In this document: positions 48,826-61,376 of the stretch, piece by piece
How positions within the stretch are numbered: position 1 is the first letter of the stretch
Layout of the letters: each line of letters opens with the position of its first letter
Assembly (NCBI GenBank): GCA_023374025.1
Contig: SIJG01000109.1
Span: 127,577-191,576, forward strand
Direction of reading: 5' to 3'
DNA from: Heterodera schachtii
Lineage: Eukaryota > Nematoda > Chromadorea > Rhabditida > Heteroderidae
Length of the DNA: 64,000 nt
Program-made: the position numbers and the translations under genes
Notes under the pieces: model-generated
What the model saw: only the letters and a program-made list of their open reading frames with translations
Told to the model about the DNA's origin: nothing
Database searches by the model: none

Positions 48826-50089
48826 TAGAGATCGGATCGGTTCGGTTTTTTTTTCGGTTTTTTTCGGTATTTTTCGGTTTTCGGTTTCGGTTTTTGACCG
48901 AAAAAAACCGACCGAGAAATTTTTGAGTTTTTCGGTTTTTTTCGGTTTCGGTTTTTTTCGGTTTTTATACCGAAACCGACCGACCGAAATAATCAGAAAA
49001 CCGAAAAAACCGACCGACTTTTATCAAAAATCAGTTGGCCATTTCTTAACAAAATTCATTAAAATTCTTAAAAATTTCCCCCGGCGGCGCCTATCGGCAT
49101 CGTCGGCCCCCCAAAAACCTATCTTTTCTTAAAAAATAAGCCCAAAATCTCAAAATTTGTTAATTTTAGACAAAATCAGTTAAAAAATAGCATTAAAATT
49201 ATAAAAAAAAAAATTTGAACCCCTTTCTTCATTGCACATGCGCAGAAAAAATATGCAAAAGAATATAATTTATATCCATTTTATAACATATTAGGTTATT
49301 AATTTTCAAAAAAGATAATATTGTCCATTTTCTTTCTTTATATATTTTTTCTATTGAAAGCGGATTTTTTTCTTTGTACAAAGATACGATTATTGTTTAA
49401 AGAGCATTTTACTTATTTAAATAGATGACATTTTCATAATTTTTTTTTACTTTTTATAAATATTTTTTGTGTTTTTGGTTTTTTATTTTGAGTCAATCCT
49501 GAGTTGAACGTAACTTAACCCGGTTGACTAACCCTCAGCTGCGGGTAACTTTTCAACCCGCACCTAATAAAAGTTCATAGAATTAAATTAGGTATTGAAA
49601 GAGTTATGAATAGAAAATTTAATCATCTCTATTTGTAAGGTAATTTCATCATAGTGATACTAAAAGTTTTGTATTAGTCACTATTTGTCACTATTTTGGA
49701 CTTTTTTAAACTATTTTGGCACTTTTTCTCACTATTTAAAAAAAAAATGTTTTTTGGCTTCCTTTTTTCAATTTTCCAAAATTAATACACCATTCGATAG
49801 AGCTTCAATAGCTTTACAATTTAGTTCAGAGGTGATCTTTAGCTTTTCTGTTAATAAAAATGTTTTATTGCTTTTTTTGGAAAAAAAAAAAAAAACAAAA
49901 AAAATAAAAAAAAAACCGAAACCGAAACGATATACCGAAAATTTTTCTTCGGTTTTTTTCGGTTCGGTTTTTTTCGGTTTTTAACCGAACCGACCGACCG
50001 AGAAATTTTTGAGTTTTTCGGTTTTTTCGGTTTCGGTTTTTTCGGTTTTTATACGAAACCGACCGACCGACCCTCTTGTCCGGTCTCTA
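48826..50089. mobile_element. hAT-type element with CGGTTT-rich arms
   Basis: Starts TAGAGATCGGATCGG and ends TTGTCCGGTCTCTA, flanked by a perfect 8-bp duplication TTTATAAT (48818-48825 and 50090-50097). Both arms (48835-49020 and 49915-50080) are degenerate CGGTTTTTT/CCGAAAAA arrays and share GAAATTTTTGAGTTTTTCGG in the same orientation. The 1264-bp element encodes no transposase. It carries hairpin module copy 6 (49081). The frames at 48725-49132 and 49685-49984 are array by-products. Confidence 0.88.
49081..49107. repeat. GC-rich hairpin module, copy 6
   Basis: CCGGCGGCGCC, TATC, GGCATCGTCGG: the same hairpin with two substitutions in the right arm, followed by a CCCCCCAAAAA tail. Inside the 48826-50089 element. 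Confidence 0.78.
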
Positions 50090-50097
50090 TTTATAAT

Positions 50098-50699
50098 ACT
50101 TCATTATATATATTTATTTTTTTTTTCTAATTTTTATATAAATTTTTAATAATTTCAAAGATATTATTTTATTCTTGAACCTTTTTCAAAAACTATTAAA
50201 TTTAATTCAACGTAAAAAACATAATAAGAGAAAACTGTAAGATATAAAAACTAAAACATAAAAGAAATGCTTCGTTTGAGCACCGCGACATACACTTATG
50301 AAACACCATGAGTAATAGATAAAAAATATAAAAGCTTCATTAATATTGTAAATAATTTGCATAAAAATATGTAAATTTAATTTTTTATGGCGAACTTTAA
50401 AATCCTCCATTAAGTTATTAATAATTTAAAAAATAAATATATATCAACACAAAGCAATAAAAAATCTCAATAATTTTAATTAAAAAAACGAATAAATAAA
50501 TAGTTGGAGGACTGATCCAAAAATAAAACAAATTAACGATTAAAAATCTAATGAATAAAAAAATCTTTCAAGCGTTTCCGAGGGCAAAGTTCAAAGATTT
50601 TCGGCTAAGATCTATGCTTTTTAAAACATTTTTCTTTTATTTTTAAATTCTTACCTGTTTTTTTGAAATTTTTCAATTCTTAGGGTTTCTTTTTTTATT
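50098..50699. other. A-rich spacer, no gene
   Basis: Minus frame 50207-50410 is short and unrecognised. Nothing else is seen apart from a less AT-rich patch near 50575-50610. Confidence 0.35.
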
Positions 50700-51192
50700 G
50701 CCTTTTTGTTTGTAAGCATAAATATGCAAATAAAATAGTGAAATATGCACCAAATATGCACAAAAATCGCAAAATATGCACCAAATATACACAAAAAGAC
50801 TTGAAATTAGTGGTGCAAATTCAATAAAAAAATTTTTATTCCTTATAAATTTTATCGGTTTTTTTGCAATTGAAAATCAAAAATTTCTCAAGATTTTCGG
50901 CACTAAAGCTCATCCTATTGTCTGCCAAAATTTTCCTAAGAGATATTCAAAACGGAAAATATTTGACGAAAAATGGCAAAATATGCAAAAAATTGGATGC
51001 AAAATATGCAAAAAATCGGAAAATATTTGAAGAAAAATGGAAAAATATGCAAAAAACGGAAAATATGCACAAAAAATGGCAAAATATGCAGAAAAAGCCA
51101 AAATATGCAAATATGCACAAAAATCTCGAAATATGCAAAAATATGCAAATAAAAGTCCCGATTTTTATACGCAAACACAAAAAAGAAAGTGT
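50700..51192. mobile_element. Decayed relative of the CAGGGCTGCA hAT MITE
   Basis: Shares internal stretches with 14919-15720: AAATATGCACCAAATATGCA, CTTGAAATTAGnGGTGCAAA and AAAGTCCCGATTTTTATACG followed by CAAACACAAAAAAGAAAGTG. Both CAGGGCTGC termini are absent. It has the densest TATGCA/TATGCAAAA array in the window. It ends close to a tRNA pseudogene. The several frames in this region read through the array and are not genes. Confidence 0.75.
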
Positions 51193-51221
51193 TAAAAATG
51201 GCACATGTAGAACATAAATTG

Positions 51222-51297
51222 TAGATCGCCCGGTGGGATTCGAACCCACGACTTCAGAAATTCTATGCCGTGCTATAATCAACGGAGCTACGGGTGC
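51222..51297 (-). tRNA. tRNA pseudogene
   Basis: On the minus strand the T arm GTGGGTTCGAATCCCAC is perfect and serves as a B box; TAGCTCCGTTG matches the A box. The acceptor stem GCACCCG/CGGGCGA has two mismatches, and the anticodon stem fits only with a six-base loop and one mismatch, so the anticodon cannot be assigned. A TTTTT run about 30 bases downstream could stop RNA polymerase III. Most likely a degenerate tRNA copy, or the head of a tRNA-derived short element. Confidence 0.65.
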
Positions 51298-52843
51298 TTC
51301 GTTTAGAGGTTCTCTCAGGTCCTTTATCCCACTTTCTCCCTAAACATTATTTGGAATTTTTGAAGAAAAAATGGATATGAGAAGATATGAACAAAATTTA
51401 CTGTATCCCAATGACGAGTTTAAAAATTAATTCAATTTAAAAATTAGTTTAATTAATGACTTTACATCGAATAACAATTTCTAGCTTTTTTATCGAAGAT
51501 AAATTTATTAATTTGATAAAAAATTTTAAAAGGGGAAGGCGAACATGAAATGATTTTTATAAAGTTTCATAATTATATTTTTCGAAGAAATGAAATCGAA
51601 AATTTTAAATTTCTTATTCTTAACCAATGTCGTAAAAATATAATGTTATTGACAAAATAACTAAATTAAAAAAATAAAAATTTCAATAAATACGAATTAA
51701 ATTTAAAAAATACTAAAAAGTTATCAAGAAACAAAATGAACAATTCGGTAACATCACGAGAATAGTAAACAAAAAAAGTATTTATCTTTTCAAAATTTAT
51801 ATATTCCAACAAAATAAAAAGAATTTTAAAAAACACTTCAAGTTCAGATATAAATATATTTTCAAAAATAAAATTATAAATCAATAAAACTTATCATCTG
51901 AATTAAAATAATAATTTATACGACATTAATGAGTGTCACCAAAGACTATCGTTTAGATATTAAATATAGAACAATATTATATATTTATTTAAAAAACCAA
52001 ATGATTATTGTGATTGAATTACATTAAACATACAGAAGCAAAAAAATAAAATTAATTTTTTGATTAAAAAATCAAATATCAAATATAAACGATAAAAAAC
52101 AATTTCAAAATTTTGATTCAAAATTGCAAAAGATATAACAAATGTGATTATAATGAAAACTTTTTTATTATAATAATAACAACTCAAAGTTCTCCGTACG
52201 CAGAACAAAATCGGATGAGACGGCAATAAATGTTAAGAAACTTAAAAATATAAAACAACAATTAAACAATTATAATAAAAATAAAATAATACCTATTGGT
52301 TACAATTAATTAATTCTAAAAATACCAATCAAAATCTTGTGATCTAATGCTTGTTGTAAAAAAACTTTCTGCTTTAAATTTTAAAAACCTTTAAAAATGC
52401 ATGCAAAAATAGCTTAAAACAAATGATGACAAATTAATAATAAAATTTAAGACATACAATAAATTATCAAGCTTGGTCATTTTCATAATAGAAAAATTAA
52501 TTAACCTGCATTTATAATTAAAAATTCACTTCCATGTATTACAATTCAACTACAAGAAATATCTATGATATTATTATTATTATTTATATTTCTGATACTT
52601 TTCACTAAAATTATGAATTTTTTTTTCTAAAGGAACTCAATTAATGAACAAAATTTTGAAAAAAAAATATATAAAACGAATCGCTCAACAATTCCGTGTA
52701 GTGGATGGAGGATGCAATCCAAGAATATATTCAATTTTGTATTATAAGGGCTAAGAGGAGTATTAATCAATGAACAATCTTTTAAAATAAAATAATATGA
52801 ATGAACATATGAATGAATATTTTAATTAGCACAATATACATTC
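51298..52843. other. A-rich block, no gene
   Basis: Low-complexity minus frames at 51666-51884 and 52005-52226. The part at 52140-52260 (AACAACTCAnAGTTCTnCCGT, then AATGTTAAGAAA) is a diverged relative of 30965-31050 in duplication copy B. Confidence 0.45.
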
Positions 52844-52851
52844 ATAATAAT

Positions 52852-53368
52852 CAGGGCTGCAAAAAATATGCACGAAATGACCAAAATATGCACATAAATA
52901 TGCAAATAAAATTGCCAAATATGCATCAAATATGCACAATAAATCGAAAAATATGCACAAAAAAACTTGTTCAATTTAAAAAAAAATTTTTCACTAGTGC
53001 ACTTGCCAATGAGCTACATTTCTTTTCTAAAATTCTCTTAGCAAATATTGACATTTTTTAAATCAAAAATTTTGTCATGAAAAAAAAATTGGGGGAAGAA
53101 TTTTTGAGAAAATTTTCCAATTCTTAATTCTTGGGGGTGTATTTTCCGTTTTTATTGCATTTCTATTAAGAAATTTTCCAAAAAATGGCGAAATATGCAC
53201 AAATATGCACAAAAAGCCAAAATATGCAAAATATGCATAAACACCCAAAATATGCAAATAAAAGTCCCGATTTTTTACGAAAACACAAAAAAGAAAGTGT
53301 TTTTCCTACTATTTAAACCATGGAGAAGCCAGGAAAAAATATGCATTTGCATGTTTTTTGCAGCCCTG
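52852..53368. mobile_element. hAT-type MITE, CAGGGCTGCA termini, short copy
   Basis: Starts CAGGGCTGCAAAAAATATGC and ends TTTTTTGCAGCCCTG, with a perfect 8-bp duplication ATAATAAT (52844-52851 and 53369-53376). Its 517 bp match the flanks of 14919-15720, including ATGACCAAAATATGCAC and GTGCACTTGCCAATGAGC, but the 37-bp array is reduced to one unit. No coding capacity. Confidence 0.93.
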
Positions 53369-53376
53369 ATAATAAT

Positions 53377-56300
53377 GAATTTAAAAGCAAAAACGCTAAA
53401 ATATTTAATTTTATTTAAAATTTAAGTAAAAAAAATTTAACTTATAATTTATTTTGTAAATAACTTGATTTAATTAAACTGCTCTCCGAGCAAAGAAGAA
53501 AAGACGAATTGCAAGAAAAAAAAAGAATTTTAAAGAAGAGCAACTAATAAATACCATATATAAATTATTTGACTTAAATTTTATTGTCGAATATCAACAA
53601 TTATTCTTTATTAAAACGCGCATAAAACTTTTCTGTTTTTCATTATAAATATTATTTTGCTTCATTCAATTAATACCAAAAATTAAAAAACATATTAACA
53701 AAGCAGCAAAAATATTTCGAACTCCTAGTAAAAATAGTTTTGTAATTTACATTAACCCAGAGAATGTATAACTTAATAAATTTTATAAAGATGATACCGA
53801 GTTTTAAAGAAAATTTTTATCAAAGTTTAACTAATTTTGTTCAAAAAAGTTTTTGTGTACGGTAGGTTCGTGTAATTCGACAATATCTTCATACCGCTAA
53901 CATTAATACGACTATTATACCAGGTTCGACAAAGATTACGAAAAATTTGGTGACAAAAAATTAAATTAAAAATAAAATAGGTTAATAAAAATGCAAATAA
54001 ATTAAAAACAAATTTTGCATTTGTGAAAAAAAATATTTAAAATTTAAGATATAAAAAATCTATTGTACAAATTATAATATAACGATATATCGTAAATAAT
54101 TTATTGTTTAATAAAAAAGAATTATGCGTTCGTTTATAGGTTTGCAATTATAATAATTAATAAAATTGCTAATATGTACGAAGGATAATCAGTAATCATT
54201 AAACAAAAAATTTCAAAATACATATAAAATATTATATGTTTTTCGTACAAAATAATAAACAGTTTTATTAATTAGATAATAAAAATTACTATTAACATTT
54301 TAAGATGCAAAATATAACTATTGATTTAATAAACGATCAACTAATAAAATTAACATTTTTGTCTTTAAAATGTTAAAATAAAAATATACTCGTTATTTCA
54401 CTTTTTTGAATAAAATAATGCAATTGTATTAAACGCCATTTGAAATATACTGAATAATAAAGGGATCCAAAAGACGAGTAGAAGAATTATTAATGTAAAT
54501 TATTTTATGAATGAATTTACAAAGAATTCAATTTCTAACTTTTAAATATTGCGATTTCATGTTCTTAACCAATTGAAAGTTTAAAATTATCACTAATTTT
54601 AAAGCCAAAATTTCATGAAATACGAAATAGAAAATTAAAAAATATAAATAAAGTCAAAAATATTTAAAACTAAAAAAAAGTATTCACATGTTCGAAAATA
54701 TCATAAAAATGTAAATTTATATATTTATTAATAATAAAATGCGCCCAACTGTTCCATTTTCCATTTTAACAAATTACTTTGATCTAATAAAATGATAACC
54801 AAATTTAATGTTAATTTGGCAATTTACTTTTAAAAGCTTCACTGGTACTGAATTTATTATATTTTATCCACTACTACTCATATATTATAAACAAAATAAG
54901 TTAAAATTATAATAAAAAAAACTCGAAAAAATCTTCAAGAATTCAAATATAATATATTTTCAAATAAAATTGTATATCAATAAACCTGAACAAAATAAAA
55001 AATTTCTGAAAAACAGCTTAAAACATTTAAATATTAAATTTAAAAAACCAAAAATAAGCGATTAATTAAATAATGGAGTTACTTTATGTGATAATAATTT
55101 TAATAATATATTCGCTGGTACGAGATTTCATAATCGACTGCATTGGAACGGTTGAGAAAATGGAGACAAATCATAATTAAATTAGTATTAAAAATTAAAC
55201 AAAGATTAGAAAAAATTTATTTTGTAAAATTAATAAATTAATCAACAGAAAATTAAATATCTAACGATGCTCATTCACATTGTAATCATTAAAAATAAAT
55301 TTTTTAAATTAATTATACTTAATAATCTAAACAAAATAAATTATAAATTACATAAAAACAAGATAAAAAAACTTTTTATATTGTTTAAAAAACTCTTTAC
55401 AACATAAAATTTTAGTCGAAGCAGTTCGAAAGATATGCATTTTATTTAATAAAACATTAAAATAATTAGAAAATCGTTAAAATTTAAATATAAATATTAC
55501 GGCAAAAGTATAAAGTGCGATCGCATTCTTTCATTGCAGAGTTCAAGCCATGATTATTGAATGATAAACGTATTATTGTTTATTATTAAACTCTAAATTT
55601 ACATAATTTTCATTAAATATTTTCTATTAAAATATTAAAATTGAGGAAATACGAAAATAAATTTTAAAAATTGTATAACTAAAAACAATATTTAAACGAA
55701 GTATTGATAAAATAAAAAATTATAATTTAATTTATTAGTAAACTTTGAATAAATAAATCTATTAACATAGCATTAAATTAAACTATTTTAATTAGTAACA
55801 ATTATATAAAATTCCGGCGAAATGTAAAAAATTAAAAATAAAGAGTTTCAATATTATATGTATACGTTTTTTCTCGGCCGACAATATATTTAAATTGGCG
55901 GACTTTTGCTTTTGGCAAAATATAAAATTAAAAATCAATTAAAAATTATCTAGTGCTTTAGCTTCTTATATTAAAAAAATAAATTAAAACAATGAATAAA
56001 AAATCACATTTTAAATAAATGCAAAAATTAAACCTTTGCATAATAAAAAATATATTGAAACTATGAAGTTTTATGATCTCATTTAAAATAAAACTATAAG
56101 AAATTTACAGATTTCGAGAGTATAACGTTTTCCTATACTATGCAGCTTATGACGACTGAAAACTCCATATTGATACATCAAATTGTGTGCACTTTTAAAT
56201 TAATAAAAGTAAGAAATAAATAAATGGAATTTAAAAATATAATAATTTAAATAAAATATTAGGCAAAATTAAATTCTAAATGCTTTTCTTAATTAGGTTT

Positions 56301-57420
56301 TTCTTGATGTATTGGGAATAAGTTAGTGTTTTCTTGACCATGGGCTCAACGAAATTTAATACCAATTGGGATATTTTTTATTACATCTATATTATTTTCT
56401 TTTTTTTAATTATATCCTAAGATACAATGGAGTCCATTGGTATGTTCGGGCGCAATGGTTGGTTACTTGGTTAAAACGTGCGACGAAGTGGTAAAAAAAA
56501 AATTAATTTTATACAAATAAATTTTAATAAGTGATATTCTAAAGAATAATATTAAAAAAATCTATTTGAGCGCTTTATTTATTGTTTTCCATTTTTTGTA
56601 TTATTGAACATTAACACAAAATTTTTATAATTGTTGCAGTTATTATCATGAATAAATATATATTTATCTAAATTATTATTTGAGCATTTTTTTTGATTTA
56701 CTTTATATTTTAATAATTAATTTTAATTAATTATTAAAATTCTTTGTGTTTGACATATTGTTATTTATAAAAGTTATTATTTTTCAGATTGTATCCTAGA
56801 AGTTAAAAATTGATTTGTTCATAAAATTTTATTTCAAAAATCATAACAAATTTTCTACTAAAGCGGTAAATAAATTTGACAGATTATTTCCAAATATATT
56901 TCTACATCTTTTCACTAGTTTTTAATTATTTTAATAATATTATAACAATCAAAATTATTTTAAATTATAAGCTTTTGTTTTTGTAGATTATAATTTGAGA
57001 CAATTTATTAAATTTAATTAATATTTAATTTTAATTGAAATTTGATTATTTTTAGACCAAATTTATTTTTTTAATTTGTCATTTATTATATTTTTACCCT
57101 ATTCAATTATATTTTTTTAATTTTCTTAAGTTTCCTTTCGTCCGTTTTTTGTTAATTTAATAATTTATCCAACTTCAGCCAAAGACTGCAATTTAACTTT
57201 GTTTATTAAGATATATTGATTACTTTATTTATTTAAATGCCGCATTTTGTTCTGCTATCGGATGCCTCATATTTATTATTAGAATCTTTTTTAATTTAAA
57301 AATTAAACAAATTTTTTTAATCTATTCATTTTTATTGAAAAGATTAATTTACATGACGGAAAAAGATTAAAAATTCTTTAATAAATTCAGAGTAGAAAAG
57401 ATAACAAAATTTAAATTTAT
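53377..57420. other. AT-rich block, no confident gene
   Basis: A-rich to about 56.3 kb, then T-rich. A perfect short hairpin CAATGG-AGT-CCATTG lies at 56425-56439. From 56.43 kb the sequence is a diverged relative of 9.8-10.2 kb. No open frame, RNA gene or bounded element is supported. Confidence 0.4.
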
Positions 57421-57429
57421 ATCTTTATC

Positions 57430-57432
<3 letters not shown>

Positions 57433-57465
<33 letters not shown>

Positions 57466-57494
57466 CTCTTATTCTCTCTCTTTCTTTCTCTCTC
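57433..57494. repeat. CT microsatellite
   Basis: About 14 uninterrupted CT units (57433-57460), then interrupted TCTCTT and CTTTCTCTCTC tracts to 57494. Confidence 0.95.
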
Positions 57495-57878
57495 ACTTTA
57501 CTAGATATGCCATCTTCAAATTCCTTTTCTTATCGCTCTTGTTAAAGAGCAATTTATTTCTTTCATTTTTTATTAAAATCGATACAAACGACACGGGCGA
57601 AAGCCATTCAATATAAATTCATTTGTTAGTGCTCGGTTTCGTCCTTTAATTTCAAAGATGTCTTTTGAAATCAATATTTTTCAATTAAATGTATTTATTT
57701 AAATTTTTGGCATTTTTAAATATTTTTATTTTTTAATTGGTAAGATTAATATACTTTCTGTCATTAAGGTTGAAAATGGGAGTTTCTTCATTTATTTTGC
57801 AAATTTTACTTTTTCCCATTTGCAAAATTTTGTGTCAAATTCTGTTAAAGACTCTGTGAAATTTTTCAAAATTTTCCC

Positions 57879-57903
57879 TCCGCGACGCCGTCGCTGCTTC
57901 GCC
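57879..57903. repeat. GC-rich hairpin module, copy 7 (degenerate)
   Basis: CTCCGCGACGCCGTCGCTGC after the lead-in TCAAATTCTGTTAAAGACTC and AAATTTTTCAAAATTTTCC. The lead-in is well conserved but the hairpin is degraded. Confidence 0.5.
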
Positions 57904-58300
57904 ATTTTGTAAAAGAAAATTGTCTAAAAAAGTATCTAATAAATTTAAAAAAGAAATAAATATCAAAAAAAATTTAAACCAAAATTAAAAAAAGAATCCT
58001 CACTGAAGCAACTATTAATTTCACGAATTCTGTGACCGTACACAAATTATTTGCACTAAATATTATTGTAACAACCTTATTAAATCAAATTTTTAAAAAC
58101 AAACGATATGTAAAAATTTACTTAAATTAATTCCATTAAAATCTTAATCTCTTGAGAAGATCTAATTCTTTAATTGAATCTATTATAAGGAATTAATTTA
58201 AAAAAATAAATAAATTTTGCGGTAAAGCAGTTTTTGCAATAATAATACCAGAAAAAATAGTAGTAAAAACTAAATTAATGAATTATTATGTAAAAAATTT

Positions 58301-58495
58301 TCATTTATTTATTTCATCAAAAATGTTTTTTTGTTGAGCCAGAAACCGAGATTTCGGTAAGGCGTAAGCATTATTGCACGAACTCAAAAAATATAGAAAG
58401 AAATAATTAGAAAAATAATTCAAAAGAAGATTTCCCTTACAATTGAATAAGATTACAAGGGAGATATTGTTGAGAATTTTTTCTAGATTAGTCAT
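58301..58495 (-). other. 64-codon frame, uncertain
   Basis: The first half is low-complexity (N, L, I, F). The last 25 residues (SSCNNAYALPKSRFLAQQ and onward to stop) are more balanced. No homologue, splice pattern or promoter is recognised, so this is not called a gene. Confidence 0.2.
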
Positions 58496-58689
58496 TGCGA
58501 GTTTTTTTAATATTAGAATTTTTTAAAATTAAAAAATTTTTTTATATACTTATCAATTTTACTAATTTAATATGAATAAAAAAAAATTTAGTTTCATCGC
58601 CTGGATGATTGATTTAATCCAATAATGCAAAAGAATTCTATTATTTCACAATTTTATCCTTCTTAAAAATGCTTAAACAAATATTAGAA

Positions 58690-58767
58690 ATGTCGCTTTT
58701 TACGAAAAAATCGACCATGCTTCTCTGCAAGTGTACTCTCGATCGGGAACATTCGCCATATGATTGA
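58690..58767 (+). other. Short protein-like frame
   Basis: ATG at 58690 opens 25 codons, MSLFTKKSTMLLCKCTLDRE and onward, to TGA. Balanced composition with a CxC motif. No splice sites or homologue seen. Confidence 0.22.
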
Positions 58768-61232
58768 GTATTAGTGTTTAAATAATAAATTTTAGATTGT
58801 TTATGAATTTATCAAATCTACATCATCAAAAATATTTATCTTTATTTTTGTATATTTTTTTTTTGTAAATTATATTTATTTACATAATAAATTAACGAAT
58901 TAGTCTATTTATGTTTAATTTATAAAAATGTATTTTTTCTGTACTGTAATTGAAAACAACAAATATAACTTTAATATAAAGTTTTTAACAATTTAACTAA
59001 CTTATTTTGGATGATTTGCTTTATTCAAAAACAATCTGCTATAAAATAATGTTTATTTTTTTAATTTATAAAGGGATTCTGAAATATTCTCGTTATGGAG
59101 TTTAAAAATAATTTATTTGACAAATTTTCATCGAATATAAATATTTATTTACATCTTAGTTGTTAATTTTATTTATTTTCATATTGGCTATTGTAATAAT
59201 TTCAATTATTAATATGCTTTTTCTTTTATAATTAATTATTTTCAATATTATTTATAAAAAGAATTTTTTATTGTATTAAATTCACATTAAAACAAAAAAT
59301 AAAAAGTTTAAAATTATTGACATATTACTTATAATATTAAATTCTAATAACAACATATGTTTTTTTATAAAAAAGTCCGAAATAAAAGGATAACAAGGTA
59401 TAAATAAGTTAATGAAGAAAATTATTTGTTATACAATTTTGCTTTTGGATTAGAAAATTTAATTTTTTGGTTAAATAAATCAAAAAATTTAAATTATTTG
59501 TCATTTTCTAAATCAAAAACGAAAAGATTTGCATTTGATTAATGAATATTAGAATTTCATATGAGGCCATAAACATAAAATTACAATAATTAATATCTGA
59601 AAGAGATTCAATACTTTAACCAGTCAATATTAAGACGAAATTGGTAATAAGAAGACAGCTACATTAATTACCACCAATATTAATAAAATAAAACAAATTA
59701 CTAAATTATCTTAAAAACCAATAGGATTTGTATGAATATATTTTAGTTGTGATTTACTTTAAAGCATTTAATTCTTAATATAAAATATGACTTTTAGATT
59801 AAATCCAATAATAATTTATTTAAACTTATTTCAACTTAAAAATTGATCATTTAACCTATTATCAAAATTATAATATTATTAAAATAAATATTATAATAAT
59901 CAATCAAGCAAGGAAATTGGTAGGCAGCAAAACATTCTTTATCATGAACCCATATTAGCAATTATTGTTTAAAAAATATAAAAGATATTGGGTAAGTTTC
60001 AGAAAATACTTATTATTAAAAATAAAGTAGTTTATTGAAAAAAGAAAAAATTGTTTTATTAAATTGTGCTTTTTTTAAATAAATACCAATACGGTCGCGA
60101 ATGTCGCGTGAGCGTGAGAATTAAAAAAATTAAAACAAAAACAAAAGTATTTCAAAGATTTAATAAAACAATTTCTAGCAAAATTTATTAATTTTTTATT
60201 ATTAAATAAAAGCAATTGCATAAATTTTATTAATTTTTCAAATTGAAATGCACAAATTAATAATTTAATCTCCTTGAATGGAAATAAAAGAGCCAGCCAA
60301 TACATGGGAAAATATTAAAACCCAACATAGAAAACCTAAATAAAATTAAAATAATGGTTGCCAATAATTCAAAAAGTTATTTACTCAATTTCTCAAAATT
60401 CTTGAAGCAACTGTTTTTAATATGTAATAACATGAATTATATCTGCCATCGGGTCCCGAAAAATATAACAATAGCCGAAATAGTCAATGTAAAATTTTAG
60501 ATAATGCATAAAAAATTTAATTACCTTGTCATGAAAAAATAAATAATAAAACGGAAAACTAAACAAAAAAATAATTTTTGAAAATCTCCTAAGAACTTAA
60601 AAAATTTTTTTTAATAAACCTAAAAATGAATATTTTGTTTTAAAAAAATCATGATTGAATAAATGAGATTTTATGAATTAAGTCTAATTCATTAAATTTT
60701 TGAATGATCTGTGAATTTTAACGAAAATATAAAAAATTAATAATTTTGAAAAAAACTAAAAATATTAATTAAATTCAGCAAAATTAAATAATAGAAAATT
60801 AAGTTATTTATTGGGAAAAGATTAAAAGACAATAAGAGGATATTCCGATGTATTCAATTTATTAAACTATCTATATTCAAATAAAACTTAATTATAAGAA
60901 AAATAATTCTTTAAAATTCCCCAAGACCAAACAAACTTATAATCACGCGGTCTTGAAAATATTAAAACAGACACATATATAAGAAAATAATAAGTGCTAT
61001 CAAATGTTTCTAATTATTAAAAATTATATTCATTTGCGCAATATTATATCAACAAATTTTTTTTTTGTATACTGCGTACAAAAGATAAATATTAAAAACT
61101 TTTTTTAAAGTGATTTATTATATTTTATTATCAATAATTTAATACTTATCTTATATAGTGAATCATTAATTTAAATGATTAAATATATTAGCATTATATA
61201 TTTTCGCCTTTATTCAATAATTTATTTAATAA
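58768..61232. other. AT-rich block, no confident gene
   Basis: T-rich to about 59.3 kb and A-rich after. The minus frame at 60075-60305 is K/F/L-rich. A less AT-rich patch at 60085-60115 (GGTCGCGAATGTCGCGTGAG) has no long frame. Confidence 0.4.
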
Positions 61233-61376
61233 TTTTTCACTTTTGTATTTTCTCGCATCAAATATGTTAATACAAAAGTATATGTTTTATTAGTTTTGAG
61301 AAAAGTTATGCCAGAATACATCTGCTGGAGCCGAAATTTGAGATTTGGCATCTTTGCGCGATCGTCAGCTAAATAA
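61233..61376 (+). other. Protein-like open stretch, 47 codons
   Basis: An open frame from 61233 passes an internal ATG at 61308 and reads MPEYICWSRNLRFGIFARSS before TAA at 61374. The composition of the last 25 codons is very unlike the surroundings. Not recognised; no donor or acceptor is clear. Confidence 0.25.

Noticed and set aside
48725..49984. Frames with FGFFRF/SVFF-like repeats
   Set aside because: By-products of CGGTTTTTT arrays in the arms of a MITE.
50776..51282. Five overlapping frames of 66-117 codons
   Set aside because: They read through TATGCA/AAAATATGC arrays of a decayed MITE on both strands.
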